Positions 28,848 through 37,162 of a stretch of DNA of 64,000 bases are shown piece by piece. The notes under the pieces are model-generated. The model was given only the letters and a program-made list of their open reading frames with translations, did not search any database and was not told where the DNA came from. The stretch is from Sinomicrobium kalidii. Lineage in GTDB: Bacteria; Bacteroidota; Bacteroidia; Flavobacteriales; Flavobacteriaceae. The stretch lies in assembly GCF_021183825.1 (NCBI RefSeq), contig NZ_CP089211.1, forward strand, positions 5,004,501-5,068,500, given 5' to 3'. The translations under genes and the position numbers were made by a program. Every line of letters begins with the position of its first letter. Within the stretch, counting starts at the first letter, position 1.

Positions 28848-29426
28848 TTATTTATTGGCAAAGAAAATCCTGCTCAGTTGAGTAGGGGTGATCCCGAGGT
28901 ATGCGGCGATCTGGTATTTTTTAAGGCGTTTCACCAGTTGCGGGTATTTTTCCAGGAACTGGTCATACCTGATCTTCGCGGTATCATACCGATACGAAAT
29001 TTCGTAGGGCTCTTTGTCGATAACCCAGTGCGTTTCCATGTAGCGGATGTAAAAACCGGCTATATCCCGGTATTTTTCCACCAGTTTTTTAAACGCGCCG
29101 AAATCGTATTCCAGTACCACGGCATCTTCCAGTACCGCGACGGTAAACTCACTTTCGGATTGTGTAAGGGTGGCGGGTATTGATCCGGCTATTCTTCCTT
29201 CGGGGAAAAAGTGTTTAATAATGGTGTCGCCGTTTTCCGCAATGTAATTTTGAGATAAAAGCCCCTTAACTACAAATGCGACCTTTCTCGGTATTTGCCC
29301 TATGCGGATAAAATCGTCCCCTTTGTTATAGGTCTTTTCGGCCAGCAGTTTTCTCCACGCCTGTTCTGCTTCTTCGCTGAGGGCTGCATATGTCCGTATT
29401 TTCTGGAAGAATGGTGTTGTGTTCAT
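28848..29426 (-). CDS. Crp/Fnr-family transcriptional regulator
   Basis: 192 residues from the ATG at 29426 (MNTTPFFQKI); a longer frame from 29465 adds a poor N-terminus. A cyclic-nucleotide-binding-like beta-roll (FIRIGQIPRKVAFVVKGLL, GDTIIKHFFPEGRIAGSIPA) is followed by a C-terminal helix-turn-helix, LKKYQIAAYLGITPTQLSRIFF. It is a one-component activator or repressor; the effector is unknown. Confidence 0.88.
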   Translation of the reverse strand: MNTTPFFQKIRTYAALSEEAEQAWRKLLAEKTYNKGDDFIRIGQIPRKVAFVVKGLLSQNYIAENGDTIIKHFFPEGRIAGSIPATLTQSESEFTVAVLEDAVVLEYDFGAFKKLVEKYRDIAGFYIRYMETHWVIDKEPYEISYRYDTAKIRYDQFLEKYPQLVKRLKKYQIAAYLGITPTQLSRIFFANK

Positions 29427-29478
29427 GTTGTGACGGGTGCTATCGTGCCGGACCGGAAAATGCAAACTACGCTGCTTT

Positions 29479-29610
29479 TTAGCTCAGCGCATCCAAAAAG
29501 CCGTTTATAACCTCCTGGGGATATTGGGTGATGGTAATTGCCATGAATGCTATTAAAGCCCGGGCGAAGAACTGTCCCCGGGAATCTTTTTGTGCGTTTT
29601 TTTCAGGCAT
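29479..29610 (-). CDS. Candidate small protein
   Basis: 43 codons, MPEKNAQKDSRGQFFARALI then AFMAITITQYPQEVINGFLD, ending ALS. Amphipathic helix with a hydrophobic centre. Located upstream of the Crp/Fnr gene and on the same strand, within a 440-bp interval otherwise free of genes. Codon use is ordinary, but there is no independent support, so this is a candidate only. Confidence 0.35.
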   Translation of the reverse strand: MPEKNAQKDSRGQFFARALIAFMAITITQYPQEVINGFLDALS

Positions 29611-29865
29611 GTCTTAAAATTTTATATTCATCATAAGGGCAACTTTTTTAATCGAAACCCATGTTATATTAAGGCTAAAGGGAATATAAATATAAAAAAG
29701 ATTTAACGAATTCGTATTGCGGACACTTATTTTTACGGCATTCCATTTTTTAAATGTTTTGTGTGCACGGGATATGGCAGGTGTGTGTTTTTCTCCTTGT
29801 GTTTGGTTGCATTCCGTTGGATATAGGTTGTTTTTGGTGACCGGGGAGAAGCGGGGAGAGGGCGG
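29611..29865. other. Gene-free interval
   Basis: About 255 bp of AT-rich text upstream of the DUF4180 gene's 3' end; no hairpin or ORF of note. Confidence 0.6.
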
Positions 29866-30225
29866 TTATCTGCAAAACGCCTTCCTGGCTTCCTGAAGGC
29901 TGCCCACAAAGTTGATCCTTCCCGTTTTATTGCTCTCATAAATAAAGTCTCCCAGGCTTTTGCCCCGTATGTTTTCAAAATTGCCCACAATGGCCAGTTT
30001 TGCATTGTAGGTGGAGAACTTTTGGAGTATTTCCCCGGCTATCCCGGTTTTCAGTTCAAAAAATCCCGGGACAAGGTGTTTTTGTTGTATAATGATATTT
30101 TCGGCACCCTGATAGATACTGTTCATCATAATATCTACCGCATCCTGTGCGTCCCTGATCTCCACCTGCTCGGAGATAAGCTCTGCGATGGAAACACCGT
30201 CTGTTTTTGTGATATTGATTTGCAT
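29866..30225 (-). CDS. DUF4180 family protein
   Basis: 119 residues, matching DUF4180: DGVSIAELISEQVEIRDAQDAVDIM, GAENIIIQQKHLVPGFFELKTGIAGEILQKFSTYNAKLAIVG and SLGDFIYESNKTGRINFVGSLQEA. Soluble alpha/beta protein with a STAS-like look. Downstream of the HxlR gene on the same strand (21 bp), so likely an operon with it. Confidence 0.88.
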   Translation of the reverse strand: MQINITKTDGVSIAELISEQVEIRDAQDAVDIMMNSIYQGAENIIIQQKHLVPGFFELKTGIAGEILQKFSTYNAKLAIVGNFENIRGKSLGDFIYESNKTGRINFVGSLQEARKAFCR

Positions 30226-30246
30226 TGTTGTGGTTTGATAAGTGGG

Positions 30247-30651
30247 TTATAACTGCTTTTTCAGTTTATTTAAATATTCTTTTATAACGGCCGTCTTGTC
30301 CTTTACGATCTTTTTTCCGAGTTCCCTGCGCGGACAGTCGGGATTGTACTTTGCTCCCCAATCCATAAGCTCAATGATAACGGGAAGGAGATCGACTCCT
30401 TTTTCCGTAAGACTGTAAATAAATTTGGATTTGTTGGCCGGCGATACTTCCCTGGTTAAAATACCTTCGTTTTCGAGCAGGTTCAACCTGTTGGCAAGGA
30501 TGTTGGTGGAAATCCGCTCTTCTGACCCCAGGAATTCACTGTACGACATTTTTCCGCGGAGCATAATGTCGCGGAGAATGAGCAATGACCATTTGTCCCC
30601 GAAAATATCGAGGGAACAGCTTATAGGACAATTGGATCTGAACTTTTTCAT
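30247..30651 (-). CDS. HxlR-family winged-helix regulator
   Basis: 134 residues. Core MKKFRSNCPISCSLDIFGDKWSLLILRDIMLRGKMSYSEF, then LGSEERISTNILANRLNLLENEGILTREV and YSLTEKGVDLLPVIIELMDWGAKY, all typical for HxlR. It contains a Cys (about position 9) near the start, the usual redox/aldehyde-sensing position. Divergent from the 30758 gene, with a palindrome in the shared promoter. Confidence 0.93.
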   Translation of the reverse strand: MKKFRSNCPISCSLDIFGDKWSLLILRDIMLRGKMSYSEFLGSEERISTNILANRLNLLENEGILTREVSPANKSKFIYSLTEKGVDLLPVIIELMDWGAKYNPDCPRRELGKKIVKDKTAVIKEYLNKLKKQL

Positions 30652-30686
30652 AGCGATTTATTTGCAAAAGAACTTGCGTTTTGCAA

Positions 30687-30702
30687 TAACTTTGTATATT
30701 TG
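30687..30702 (+). promoter_or_regulatory. Two overlapping -7 elements of the divergent promoter
   Basis: TAACTTTG (30687-30694) and TATATTTG (30695-30702) both match TAnnTTTG, with TTG elements at 30662-30664 and 30674-30676 (spacers 22 and 18 bp). On the opposite strand TATTTTTG (complement of 30722-30729) would serve the HxlR gene. Confidence 0.5.
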
Positions 30703-30705
30703 TTA

Positions 30706-30718
30706 TTGTATTTTACAA
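30706..30718. promoter_or_regulatory. Candidate HxlR operator
   Basis: TTGTA-TTT-TACAA, a perfect 5-bp-arm palindrome over the predicted start points of the divergent promoter. Its position suits repression of both directions. Confidence 0.5.
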
Positions 30719-30757
30719 GTACAAAAATAATCATTACCGGAACGCAAAGATTAAAAT

Positions 30758-31138
30758 ATGGAAAATTCAGCAATTACAAAACAGCTTTTGGAAACGTATT
30801 ACAGGGGCTTTGCCCGGAAGGAAGGATGGGAAGGGGTGATTGCAGACGATTTTAAGTTTATTGGCGGTGATATGACCCATACCGACGAGCCTGTAGTTGG
30901 TAAAGCGGCTTATGTTGAGGTAATTAACCGGTTTTCGCGTGTGTTTCAGCGTATGCATGTCAAGGAAATGACCATAGACGGGCCGAACGCCTGTGTTATC
31001 GGGAATTATGACTATCTGTTCCCCAACGGGAAACGCATGAACGGGGACGTGGCGGAAATCTGGAAAGTGAAAGACGGGAAACTCGACTCACTGCGGATAT
31101 TTTTCGACACTCTGACTTTTGATAAAAACACACCCTGA
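30758..31138 (+). CDS. NTF2-like (SnoaL-type) protein
   Basis: 126 residues, alpha+beta barrel of the NTF2 superfamily: TKQLLETYYRGFARKEGWEGVIADDFKFIGGDM, YVEVINRFSRVFQRMHVKEM, then AEIWKVKDGKLDSLRIFFDTLTF. Soluble, no catalytic residues assignable. Target of the divergent HxlR promoter and followed by a TfoX-like gene 21 bp later. Confidence 0.88.
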   Translation: MENSAITKQLLETYYRGFARKEGWEGVIADDFKFIGGDMTHTDEPVVGKAAYVEVINRFSRVFQRMHVKEMTIDGPNACVIGNYDYLFPNGKRMNGDVAEIWKVKDGKLDSLRIFFDTLTFDKNTP

Positions 31139-31159
31139 TAAAATTTCATTATACAAAAT

Positions 31160-31504
31160 ATGGCCTACAGTGAACAATTAGCAACCCGGATAAGACAGGC
31201 ACTTGCTCATCTTCCGGACGTGGAAGAAAAGAAAATGTTTGGGGGGATAGCTTTTATGGTCAATGATAAAATGTGCCTTACCGTGAGCAAAAATAAAATG
31301 ATGTGCCGTATTGACCCGGAGATCCACGATACTGTTCTGGAAAAGGGAGGATGCGAAACGGTAATCATGAAAGGGCGGGAGTACCGGGGGTATGTCGATG
31401 TCGGTGAAGACAGCCTCGGGACCGAAGCGGTCTTTAATTACTGGGTAAACCTGGCCCTTGACTTTAACAAAAGGGCAAAACCATCACGTAAAAGGAAAAA
31501 ATGA
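31160..31504 (+). CDS. TfoX/Sxy N-terminal-domain protein
   Basis: 114 residues: QLATRIRQALAHLPDVEEKKMFGGIAFMVNDKMCLTVSKNKMMCRIDPE, then MKGREYRGYVDVGEDSLG, the TfoX N-terminal fold. In other bacteria TfoX acts in competence, but stand-alone copies of this domain are widespread and need not. It ends with a basic tail (RAKPSRKRKK). Confidence 0.85.
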   Translation: MAYSEQLATRIRQALAHLPDVEEKKMFGGIAFMVNDKMCLTVSKNKMMCRIDPEIHDTVLEKGGCETVIMKGREYRGYVDVGEDSLGTEAVFNYWVNLALDFNKRAKPSRKRKK

Positions 31505-31826
31505 TCGAAATGTGTATTGATTGGTCTCAGTTTAGGGTGTCAAACCCTGCTCCCGATAATAATCGGGATTATTGCAGTACTTTAGTAGTGCGAAAAAATT
31601 ATAATCCCGGTTATTGAGTTATGAAGTTATTGAGTTATTTAGTCAACACACAATAACTCAATAACTCAATCCACCTAATAACTTGGTGATTTTATTGCTT
31701 TCTAAAAAGGGGGGCTTTTAGTCCCCGGCAAAGAAAACCGCTGCACCTTTCAGTGCGGAGTGATTTAGTCCGGGAATGCGGGAAGAGGGAAACCGCACTG
31801 CCGGCGCTTACCGGAAAATAAAAGCA
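31505..31826. other. Gene-free interval rich in small repeats
   Basis: About 320 bp. A CCCGAT-AATA-ATCGGG hairpin at 31552-31567, an ATAATCCCG near 31607 that is an inverted partner of CGGGATTAT, ATAACTCAATAACTCA runs at 31615-31675, GGGGCT-TTT-AGTCCCC near 31720 and a GCAC/GTGC hairpin with the tag GAGTGATTTAGT near 31740-31768. No ORF. Confidence 0.6.
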
Positions 31827-32366
31827 CTAATGCTTTCCTTTTGAGAATTTTTCCCGGTTAAACTCCCCTGACTTTCCCTTTGGGATGGTGAGGCTTTTCC
31901 AGTGTGCTCCTTTCAGCATCTTGGCTATAAAAACGATCTGGCCTATGTGATAGGCATAATGAGCCATTTGCCTGTTTATGGCATCCATAATGGTGTGGGC
32001 TTCGTTCCGGATGTACACCGGGGTATTAAAATTGTTTTTATCGACGGAATTTACGGCTTTGAACACGCATTCCCATCCGTCTTCCCATTTTTCCTGCAGT
32101 TCTTCCCCGGTGCGTATTACACTTTCAAATTCCATGTCCCGCTTACGCCAGGTCTTTTCCCCGTCTGAAGTTAAGAAATCGGTCCATCGGGATTTCATGT
32201 TGCCCCATAAATGATTGACGATAATGGTAATAGAATTGCTTTCGGCATTGTATTGCCAGAGCAGTTCCTTTTCGGTGAGCTGGTCAAAGGTTTTATCGCC
32301 GAGCTTTTTATAGTAGGCCAGTTGTTTTTTTACGCTTTCCAGGTAATTTTCTTCCGTCGTTTTCAT
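31827..32366 (-). CDS. DinB-superfamily protein (DUF1572-type)
   Basis: 179 residues, four-helix bundle: YLESVKKQLAYYKKLGDKTFDQL, SITIIVNHLWGNMKSRWTDFL, AHTIMDAINRQMAHYAYHIGQIVFIAKML and SLTIPKGKSGEFN. The metal His are in VNHLWGN and AHYAYHIGQ. DUF1572 proteins are thiol- or metal-dependent hydrolase-like or transferase-like; function not set. Confidence 0.9.
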   Translation of the reverse strand: MKTTEENYLESVKKQLAYYKKLGDKTFDQLTEKELLWQYNAESNSITIIVNHLWGNMKSRWTDFLTSDGEKTWRKRDMEFESVIRTGEELQEKWEDGWECVFKAVNSVDKNNFNTPVYIRNEAHTIMDAINRQMAHYAYHIGQIVFIAKMLKGAHWKSLTIPKGKSGEFNREKFSKGKH

Positions 32367-32387
32367 GTCGTGGGAATTGATTGCAGA

Positions 32388-32969
32388 TTACCATATAAAG
32401 GGGATCAGTTTACGGGTTCGTTGCCGGTACTCCGTGTACACCTCGCCAAACAGTTCCGTAAGTAACACTTCTTCCTTGTTTATTTTTGTAAGCAGACCGA
32501 TGGTATACAGGCCGGTAACCAAAATCCCGGCAATACCTCCCATAACCAGGCAGGTTCCTGTAAGTGCCGTAATAAACCCGGTATAAATAGGGTGCCTTAC
32601 AAACCGGTAAGGCCCGCTTACAATGAGTTTGTGGTCTTTTTTGGCAGTGATGCCGCCACTCCAGTTCATCCCCAGGAGAAACCGGGACCATATGGATATA
32701 AAAACCCCCGCAATACAACATATAAGCCCTATGGTTTGAACTACATGGCTTTGCGGGATAATAACTTTTGCCATTCCCCCGGTAAAGAACAGAGGGGAGT
32801 ACAAAGCCAGGAATATAATGACAAAGCCCAGAAAACCCGAGATTTTTTGAGCTGTTGTACGCGGATTAATATTTTCTTTTGTTCTGTTGCGCTGCCATAG
32901 CCATGTCATGGAAAATAAAAACCAGCAAACTAAGGTAGCATAGGCCTGTGGACTTATCTGGGTGTTCAA
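32388..32969 (-). CDS. Integral membrane isoprenylcysteine methyltransferase-like protein
   Basis: 193 residues, about five membrane helices. The SAM-binding C-terminal segment HKLIVSGPYRFVRHPIYTGFITALTGTCLVMGG carries the ICMT/PEMT signature (GPYRxVRHPxY). Bacterial members methylate phospholipids, thiols or small alcohols at the membrane; the substrate is unknown. Confidence 0.87.
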   Translation of the reverse strand: MNTQISPQAYATLVCWFLFSMTWLWQRNRTKENINPRTTAQKISGFLGFVIIFLALYSPLFFTGGMAKVIIPQSHVVQTIGLICCIAGVFISIWSRFLLGMNWSGGITAKKDHKLIVSGPYRFVRHPIYTGFITALTGTCLVMGGIAGILVTGLYTIGLLTKINKEEVLLTELFGEVYTEYRQRTRKLIPFIW

Positions 32970-33296
32970 TGTGTTTTCAGGGTTGGTTAATAAGGTAAAA
33001 GTACAACTATTTTTTAGTAAATGGTATATTGTTTCCTTGTGTACGCAAAGTCAACAGGTTATGGTAAACAATGAGATTATGCTTTAATTATCGGGGGATT
33101 CGGTTATTTTAACAATGCTGATAAACTTAATATCTCACGGACCTGATCGCCTAATACTTCACTACCGCGGATCATAACTTTTCGTGCAACTCAAGTACTG
33201 TGATAAAATGCAGGTTATTCAATCCCCGACCGGGGGCAATAAGGTTTTCGTTTTGTTTTCAGGTGTTATCCCGTAACTCTTTTCTCCGATGCTGTT
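32970..33296. other. Gene-free interval
   Basis: About 325 bp with no ORF, no strong hairpin and no matching promoter; nothing seen. Confidence 0.6.
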
Positions 33297-34502
33297 TTAG
33301 TGTTTACTTTGTGCGATTCCTTTTTTCCAGGCATCGATTATCTCATCCACAGGTCTTGTAAGCAGGCTTTCGTTAACGGCAAATTTTACAATTCCGTCTT
33401 TGTCCGGACTTCTCAACCAAATATTGTGTTCTCCAGATAAATACCCGGCCAGTTCCCCGAACCGGATTTTTTTATCCGTAGTTAAATTGTAGATGTTTGT
33501 TCCGTTGGTGAGTCCGGTTATGGTTATGCCATTTATGTTGTTCAATCCGGTGACCAGCTTTTTTGCTGTACTCACTACCCGGTTCCATCGTTCTTCTATG
33601 CCGTCCAGGTAATAGTGTGCCACAGCAGTACTGTACCAGCTTTGGTAAACCGTTCCGCCGTAAATTTTAATCTGGTGGGCCATTTGGTCTATGATCCCGG
33701 CATTTCCGCACAGTACGACGCCTCCTGCGGCATTGAGGTATTTGTATAAGGATATGTAAACCGTGTCAAAACAAGAGGCATATTCGGCTACGGAAACACG
33801 GGTATATGCCGAGGCTATATGTAGCCGCGCCCCGTCTAAGTGCAGTTTATATCCGTTATCCCTGCAATAGGCCGCTATTTCCTTAATGGTTTCCAGGGGA
33901 ATGGCGGTCCCGTCTGCGCGTCTTACGGGATTTTCTATGACTACGGTACCGAGCCCGCTTTTAAACACTTCGTTCTCGTCGAGGTATTTTATGGTTTCTT
34001 CGAGGTCATTGCGGTGAAACCAGGGTTTGCCCTTACCCACGGGCACTAATCTTTTGCCGTGAACACTTTGTGCCGCATCGGCTTCGTCGCGGAAGACATG
34101 AGAGTTTTCGGGAACAATGACTTTTGTACGGTCTTCGCTCAGGAGTTTTATGGCTATTTGATTGGCCATGGTTCCCGTAGGCAGGTAAATGGCCTTTTCT
34201 TTTCCCGTAAGCCTTGCAAATTCCGTTTCCAGGGCTTCTGTGGCCCCGCCGTTGCCGTAAAAATCGCGTGCAAGGGGTGCTGTTTTATTAATCTCACCAG
34301 GTTTGTCCAGATAGCTTTGCGGCGAAAGGGCAAGTCCGTCGTAAATGAAGTTGACGGGGGGCTGTTCCCTGTTGTTTTCCTGTTGCAACCCTGTAGCCGA
34401 AAGCGCATGCATGCCGGTAGCCGGAAGCAGTAAGGGCACTGAAGAAAGCCCCCATTTTTTAAGAAAATCCCTTCTCCCGGCAGCTGTGTTTGTTTTTTTC
34501 AT
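33297..34502 (-). CDS. Tat-exported threonine-aldolase-like PLP enzyme
   Basis: 401 residues. The N-terminus has a twin-arginine motif, GRRDFLKKWGLSS (Arg10-Arg11), followed by a hydrophobic core and an Ala-rich cleavage region near residue 37. The body is fold-type I, beta-eliminating lyase/threonine aldolase family: YGNGGATEALETEFARLTGKEKAIYLPTGTMANQIAI, SHVFRDEADAAQSVHG, LHLDGARLHIA and the PLP lysine Lys254 in SLYKYLNAAGG. It would cleave threonine to glycine and acetaldehyde. Export is unusual for this family: a folded PLP enzyme in the periplasm. Confidence 0.88.
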   Translation of the reverse strand: MKKTNTAAGRRDFLKKWGLSSVPLLLPATGMHALSATGLQQENNREQPPVNFIYDGLALSPQSYLDKPGEINKTAPLARDFYGNGGATEALETEFARLTGKEKAIYLPTGTMANQIAIKLLSEDRTKVIVPENSHVFRDEADAAQSVHGKRLVPVGKGKPWFHRNDLEETIKYLDENEVFKSGLGTVVIENPVRRADGTAIPLETIKEIAAYCRDNGYKLHLDGARLHIASAYTRVSVAEYASCFDTVYISLYKYLNAAGGVVLCGNAGIIDQMAHQIKIYGGTVYQSWYSTAVAHYYLDGIEERWNRVVSTAKKLVTGLNNINGITITGLTNGTNIYNLTTDKKIRFGELAGYLSGEHNIWLRSPDKDGIVKFAVNESLLTRPVDEIIDAWKKGIAQSKH

Positions 34503-34583
34503 GTGTTGGTATCCAAATGTTATTCCGGTGTATTTTCCTTACCAGGATAATTGCTTTTGGTGTCCCGGACAACAAATTTTTTA

Positions 34584-34591
34584 TACTTTTG
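34584..34591 (+). promoter_or_regulatory. -7 element upstream of a candidate small RNA
   Basis: TACTTTTG (TAnnTTTG). TTG at 34557-34559 is 24 bp upstream. The predicted start is at about 34597, the A of the short ORF that follows. Confidence 0.45.
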
Positions 34592-34596
34592 CCCGT

Positions 34597-34694
34597 ATGC
34601 AGATGACTGTAATGCTATAGTACCCCTCTTTCAGCTTTGTTCCGAAGCTATATCCCCCACACCGGGGGCACGGGCTTTTTGTGCCCGTATTTTT
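34597..34694 (+). ncRNA. Candidate structured leader or small RNA
   Basis: From the predicted start at 34597 the text has an 8-codon ORF, MQMTVML then TAG (34597-34620), with three Met codons in seven, then three hairpins: AGCTT/AAGCT (34633-34649), CCCCC/GGGGG (34654-34668) and ACGGGC/GCCCGT (34670-34688) with an A-T5 tail. The last is a good terminator. It lies 79 bp before the phytanoyl-CoA dioxygenase gene. Either a leader that controls it, or an independent RNA. Confidence 0.45.
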
Positions 34695-34772
34695 CTGTAA
34701 ATCATATATTCATTTGTAAACTGCGGGCAACCTTAACGGGATGCTGATGTGGTTTGTTTAATTTATATCAAT

Positions 34773-35561
34773 ATGTCAGACATTATAAAAAATATCGATA
34801 CAGAAGCATTTATACAGAACGGTTATGTTCGCATAGACCATGCCTTTTCCGAAACGGTGGCCGGGGCGGCACGTGACATTTTGTGGAACGATATTCCTTT
34901 TGACCGGGCCGACCCGGAAAGCTGGACGGAACCTGTGATCCGCCTGGGCATGTATACAGAGCAACCTTTTATCGATGCGGTGAACAGTCCGGCTTTGTAC
35001 AGGGTATTTGACCGATTGGTCGGAGAAGGGAAGTGGATGCCCTGCCGCAGCATGGGAACATTCCCCGTGCGTTTCCCTTCCAACAAGGCGCCCGACGATA
35101 CCGGGAAACACGTGGATGCCAGTTTTCCGGGGAAAGATCCTTCCAATTTCCCGGAATGGCGTATCAACGTACGTTCGCGGGGGCGCGGGCTGTTGATGCT
35201 GCTTTTATTTTCGGATGTAACCGGGGCGGATGCCCCGACCCTTCTTTGGAAAGGTTCGCACCTGGATGTGGCACGCTTACTCGATAAAGAGGGCGAAGAA
35301 GGGCTTTCGTTTATGGAACTGGCCGGTAAGCTGGATACGTTGCCCGAACGTGAAAAAGCATTAGCTACAGGCAGGGCGGGCACTATTTACCTGTGTCACC
35401 CTTTCCTGGTGCATGCGGCGCAGGCACACCGGGGCACTACACCCAGGTTTTTGGCACAACCGCCATTGTTGTTGCGTGATGCGCTTACCATAAGTGGTCC
35501 GGATGCCGGATATTCACCTGTTGAGGCAGCCATACGGCAGGCTTTGGCCGGTGAACGTTAA
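34773..35561 (+). CDS. Phytanoyl-CoA-dioxygenase-family protein
   Basis: 262 residues from the ATG at 34773 (an upstream in-frame ATG at 34749 is less likely). Fe(II)/2-oxoglutarate double-stranded beta-helix: the metal pair His113 and Asp115 (KHVDASFPG), a distal His in CHPFLVHAAQAHRG (His209 or His214) and the 2-oxoglutarate arginine in TTPRF. It hydroxylates an unknown substrate with O2. Ends in the terminator at 35595. Confidence 0.85.
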   Translation: MSDIIKNIDTEAFIQNGYVRIDHAFSETVAGAARDILWNDIPFDRADPESWTEPVIRLGMYTEQPFIDAVNSPALYRVFDRLVGEGKWMPCRSMGTFPVRFPSNKAPDDTGKHVDASFPGKDPSNFPEWRINVRSRGRGLLMLLLFSDVTGADAPTLLWKGSHLDVARLLDKEGEEGLSFMELAGKLDTLPEREKALATGRAGTIYLCHPFLVHAAQAHRGTTPRFLAQPPLLLRDALTISGPDAGYSPVEAAIRQALAGER

Positions 35562-35594
35562 ACTTTTGTGTGTTTTGCTGTTTTCGACGCCGGT

Positions 35595-35622
35595 AAAGGC
35601 TCCTCCAGGGGAGCCTTTTTTA
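35595..35622 (+). terminator. Terminator after the dioxygenase gene
   Basis: 8-bp stem AAGGCTCC (35596-35603) and GGAGCCTT (35610-35617) with a 6-nt loop, then TTTTTT. Confidence 0.85.
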
Positions 35623-35699
35623 CAGGTTTTCCGTATGATTGGTGTAGTATTGGATTGTTTGAACTTTTCTTTTTACGGGAACAGGATAAAACACTCATT

Positions 35700-36449
35700 T
35701 TATGTGTTGTTTTGCATTGACATGACCATTTTTCTGCACGTTGTCTTGTCCCATGCAATTACCTGTACTCCGGTGGAATAGTGGCTCCTGTCCGGTGTAC
35801 CTTCCAGGAGCCGGGAAAATCGCGGGTAACGGATATGGATTTTTTCCCAGTCTATTTTGTAGGTGGGCCATTCTGCATGATGGATTTCAAATTCGTTTAT
35901 TGCAGTTGCTGTGTCCTGGAACAGGGCATATCTTTCCGTCAGCCATTTATCCAGGGGCGTTTTGTCTGTTATCTGCGAATTTATTTTATAGTCAAGTTCC
36001 AGCGTATCCCCGGATTTTTCGTTTACGGAGCTGTAATGGCCTTTTTTCCGGTTCATTTCGGAATACCTGTAGGGGAGTTCAGATAATTTTCGGGCTACGA
36101 GGCAGGAAACTCTGGTTCCGCCTTCTATGCTCAGGAAATAGACCCCGGTTTTATTGTTTCGTTTTACATAGGTCCGGATGTTTATTTCATCAAAGTCCGA
36201 AACAGGGGGGAAGGCAGGAAGGTTCCTGGGCCGTATCTTCTGCATGGTAAAAGCTACAACAGACACCCAGGCATTGCCTTTATACAGATCGATCTCGAGT
36301 TCGGGCGGAACAAATCTCCGGAGTTCTTCCGGGGTTACCTGCCAGTGCAGGAACAGGGCGTTGTTCCACTCCTGGTAATATTTCCAGTCTCCCGAAGGAA
36401 GTTCCCACGGTCTGTGTGTTGTTGTTTCCAGTATTTCTCTGATGCGCAT
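35700..36449 (-). CDS. DUF2071 (YqjF-like) protein
   Basis: 249 residues, acetoacetate-decarboxylase-like fold: LFLHWQVTPEELRRFVPPELEIDLYKGNAWVSVVAFTM, RNLPAFPPVSDFDEINIRTYV and GVYFLSIEGGTRVSCLVARKL, all typical for YqjF. Soluble, function unknown. Confidence 0.88.
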   Translation of the reverse strand: MRIREILETTTHRPWELPSGDWKYYQEWNNALFLHWQVTPEELRRFVPPELEIDLYKGNAWVSVVAFTMQKIRPRNLPAFPPVSDFDEINIRTYVKRNNKTGVYFLSIEGGTRVSCLVARKLSELPYRYSEMNRKKGHYSSVNEKSGDTLELDYKINSQITDKTPLDKWLTERYALFQDTATAINEFEIHHAEWPTYKIDWEKIHIRYPRFSRLLEGTPDRSHYSTGVQVIAWDKTTCRKMVMSMQNNT

Positions 36450-36552
36450 AGGTAAAGGTATAATGGCTATGGAGGAGCACTGATTTTGCTCCGGAATCGG
36501 GGAAACGGATGGTTTTTCCCGTAATATAATGCGTGGGTAAATCCGTTTTACA

Positions 36553-36918
36553 TTAAATGTTTTTCAGGTTTTTTACGGTGAATTCGTTTTCCGTATTCCC
36601 GGTGTTCAGGGTAGTCGCCGGTTCAAAGAGCAGTACTTTGACTTCGCCGATAGCTTTGGGTTTGTGGTTGGTTTTTCGGGGAATAATGACGAATTCCCCG
36701 GGATGTATTTCCAGGGTTTCATTGTCCAGTTCCATGAGTAACGTGCCCTCAATGACCAGAAACATTTCGTCTTCGTTCTCATGCCGGTGCATGACGAATT
36801 CGTCCTTGAACTTTGCCACTTTTACCAGTTGGTCATTGAGTTCTCCTACGATCTTAGGGTTCCAGTAGTCCCGGAACTGATTGAATTTATCGTTTAGATT
36901 GACTTTTTTGACGGGCAT
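36553..36918 (-). CDS. Cupin-domain protein
   Basis: 121 residues. A single cupin barrel: FVMHRHENEDEMFLVIEGTLLME carries the metal motif (H-x-H, E), and HPGEFVIIPRKTNHKPKAIGEV the second motif. Metal-binding small beta-barrel, substrate unknown. Confidence 0.9.
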   Translation of the reverse strand: MPVKKVNLNDKFNQFRDYWNPKIVGELNDQLVKVAKFKDEFVMHRHENEDEMFLVIEGTLLMELDNETLEIHPGEFVIIPRKTNHKPKAIGEVKVLLFEPATTLNTGNTENEFTVKNLKNI

Positions 36919-37162
36919 ACGCTGCTTTTATCTGCAAAATTACCATTTCAAATCTGAAAATGCCATTTTTAGTCGATATCCATGGATTATGAGGTTATTG
37001 GGATAATGAGTTACTAAGTTATTCGGATAACCCGGGGAAATCTGATGGCCTCATCCACTTGCTAACCGGATACCTGAAAAGTAATTCTATTGCCTGCAAA
37101 AGCCTGTGGACTTTAAATCTATGGTGGTTGGGTTATTTTTTGAAAAATATCCGGGGAAGCGC

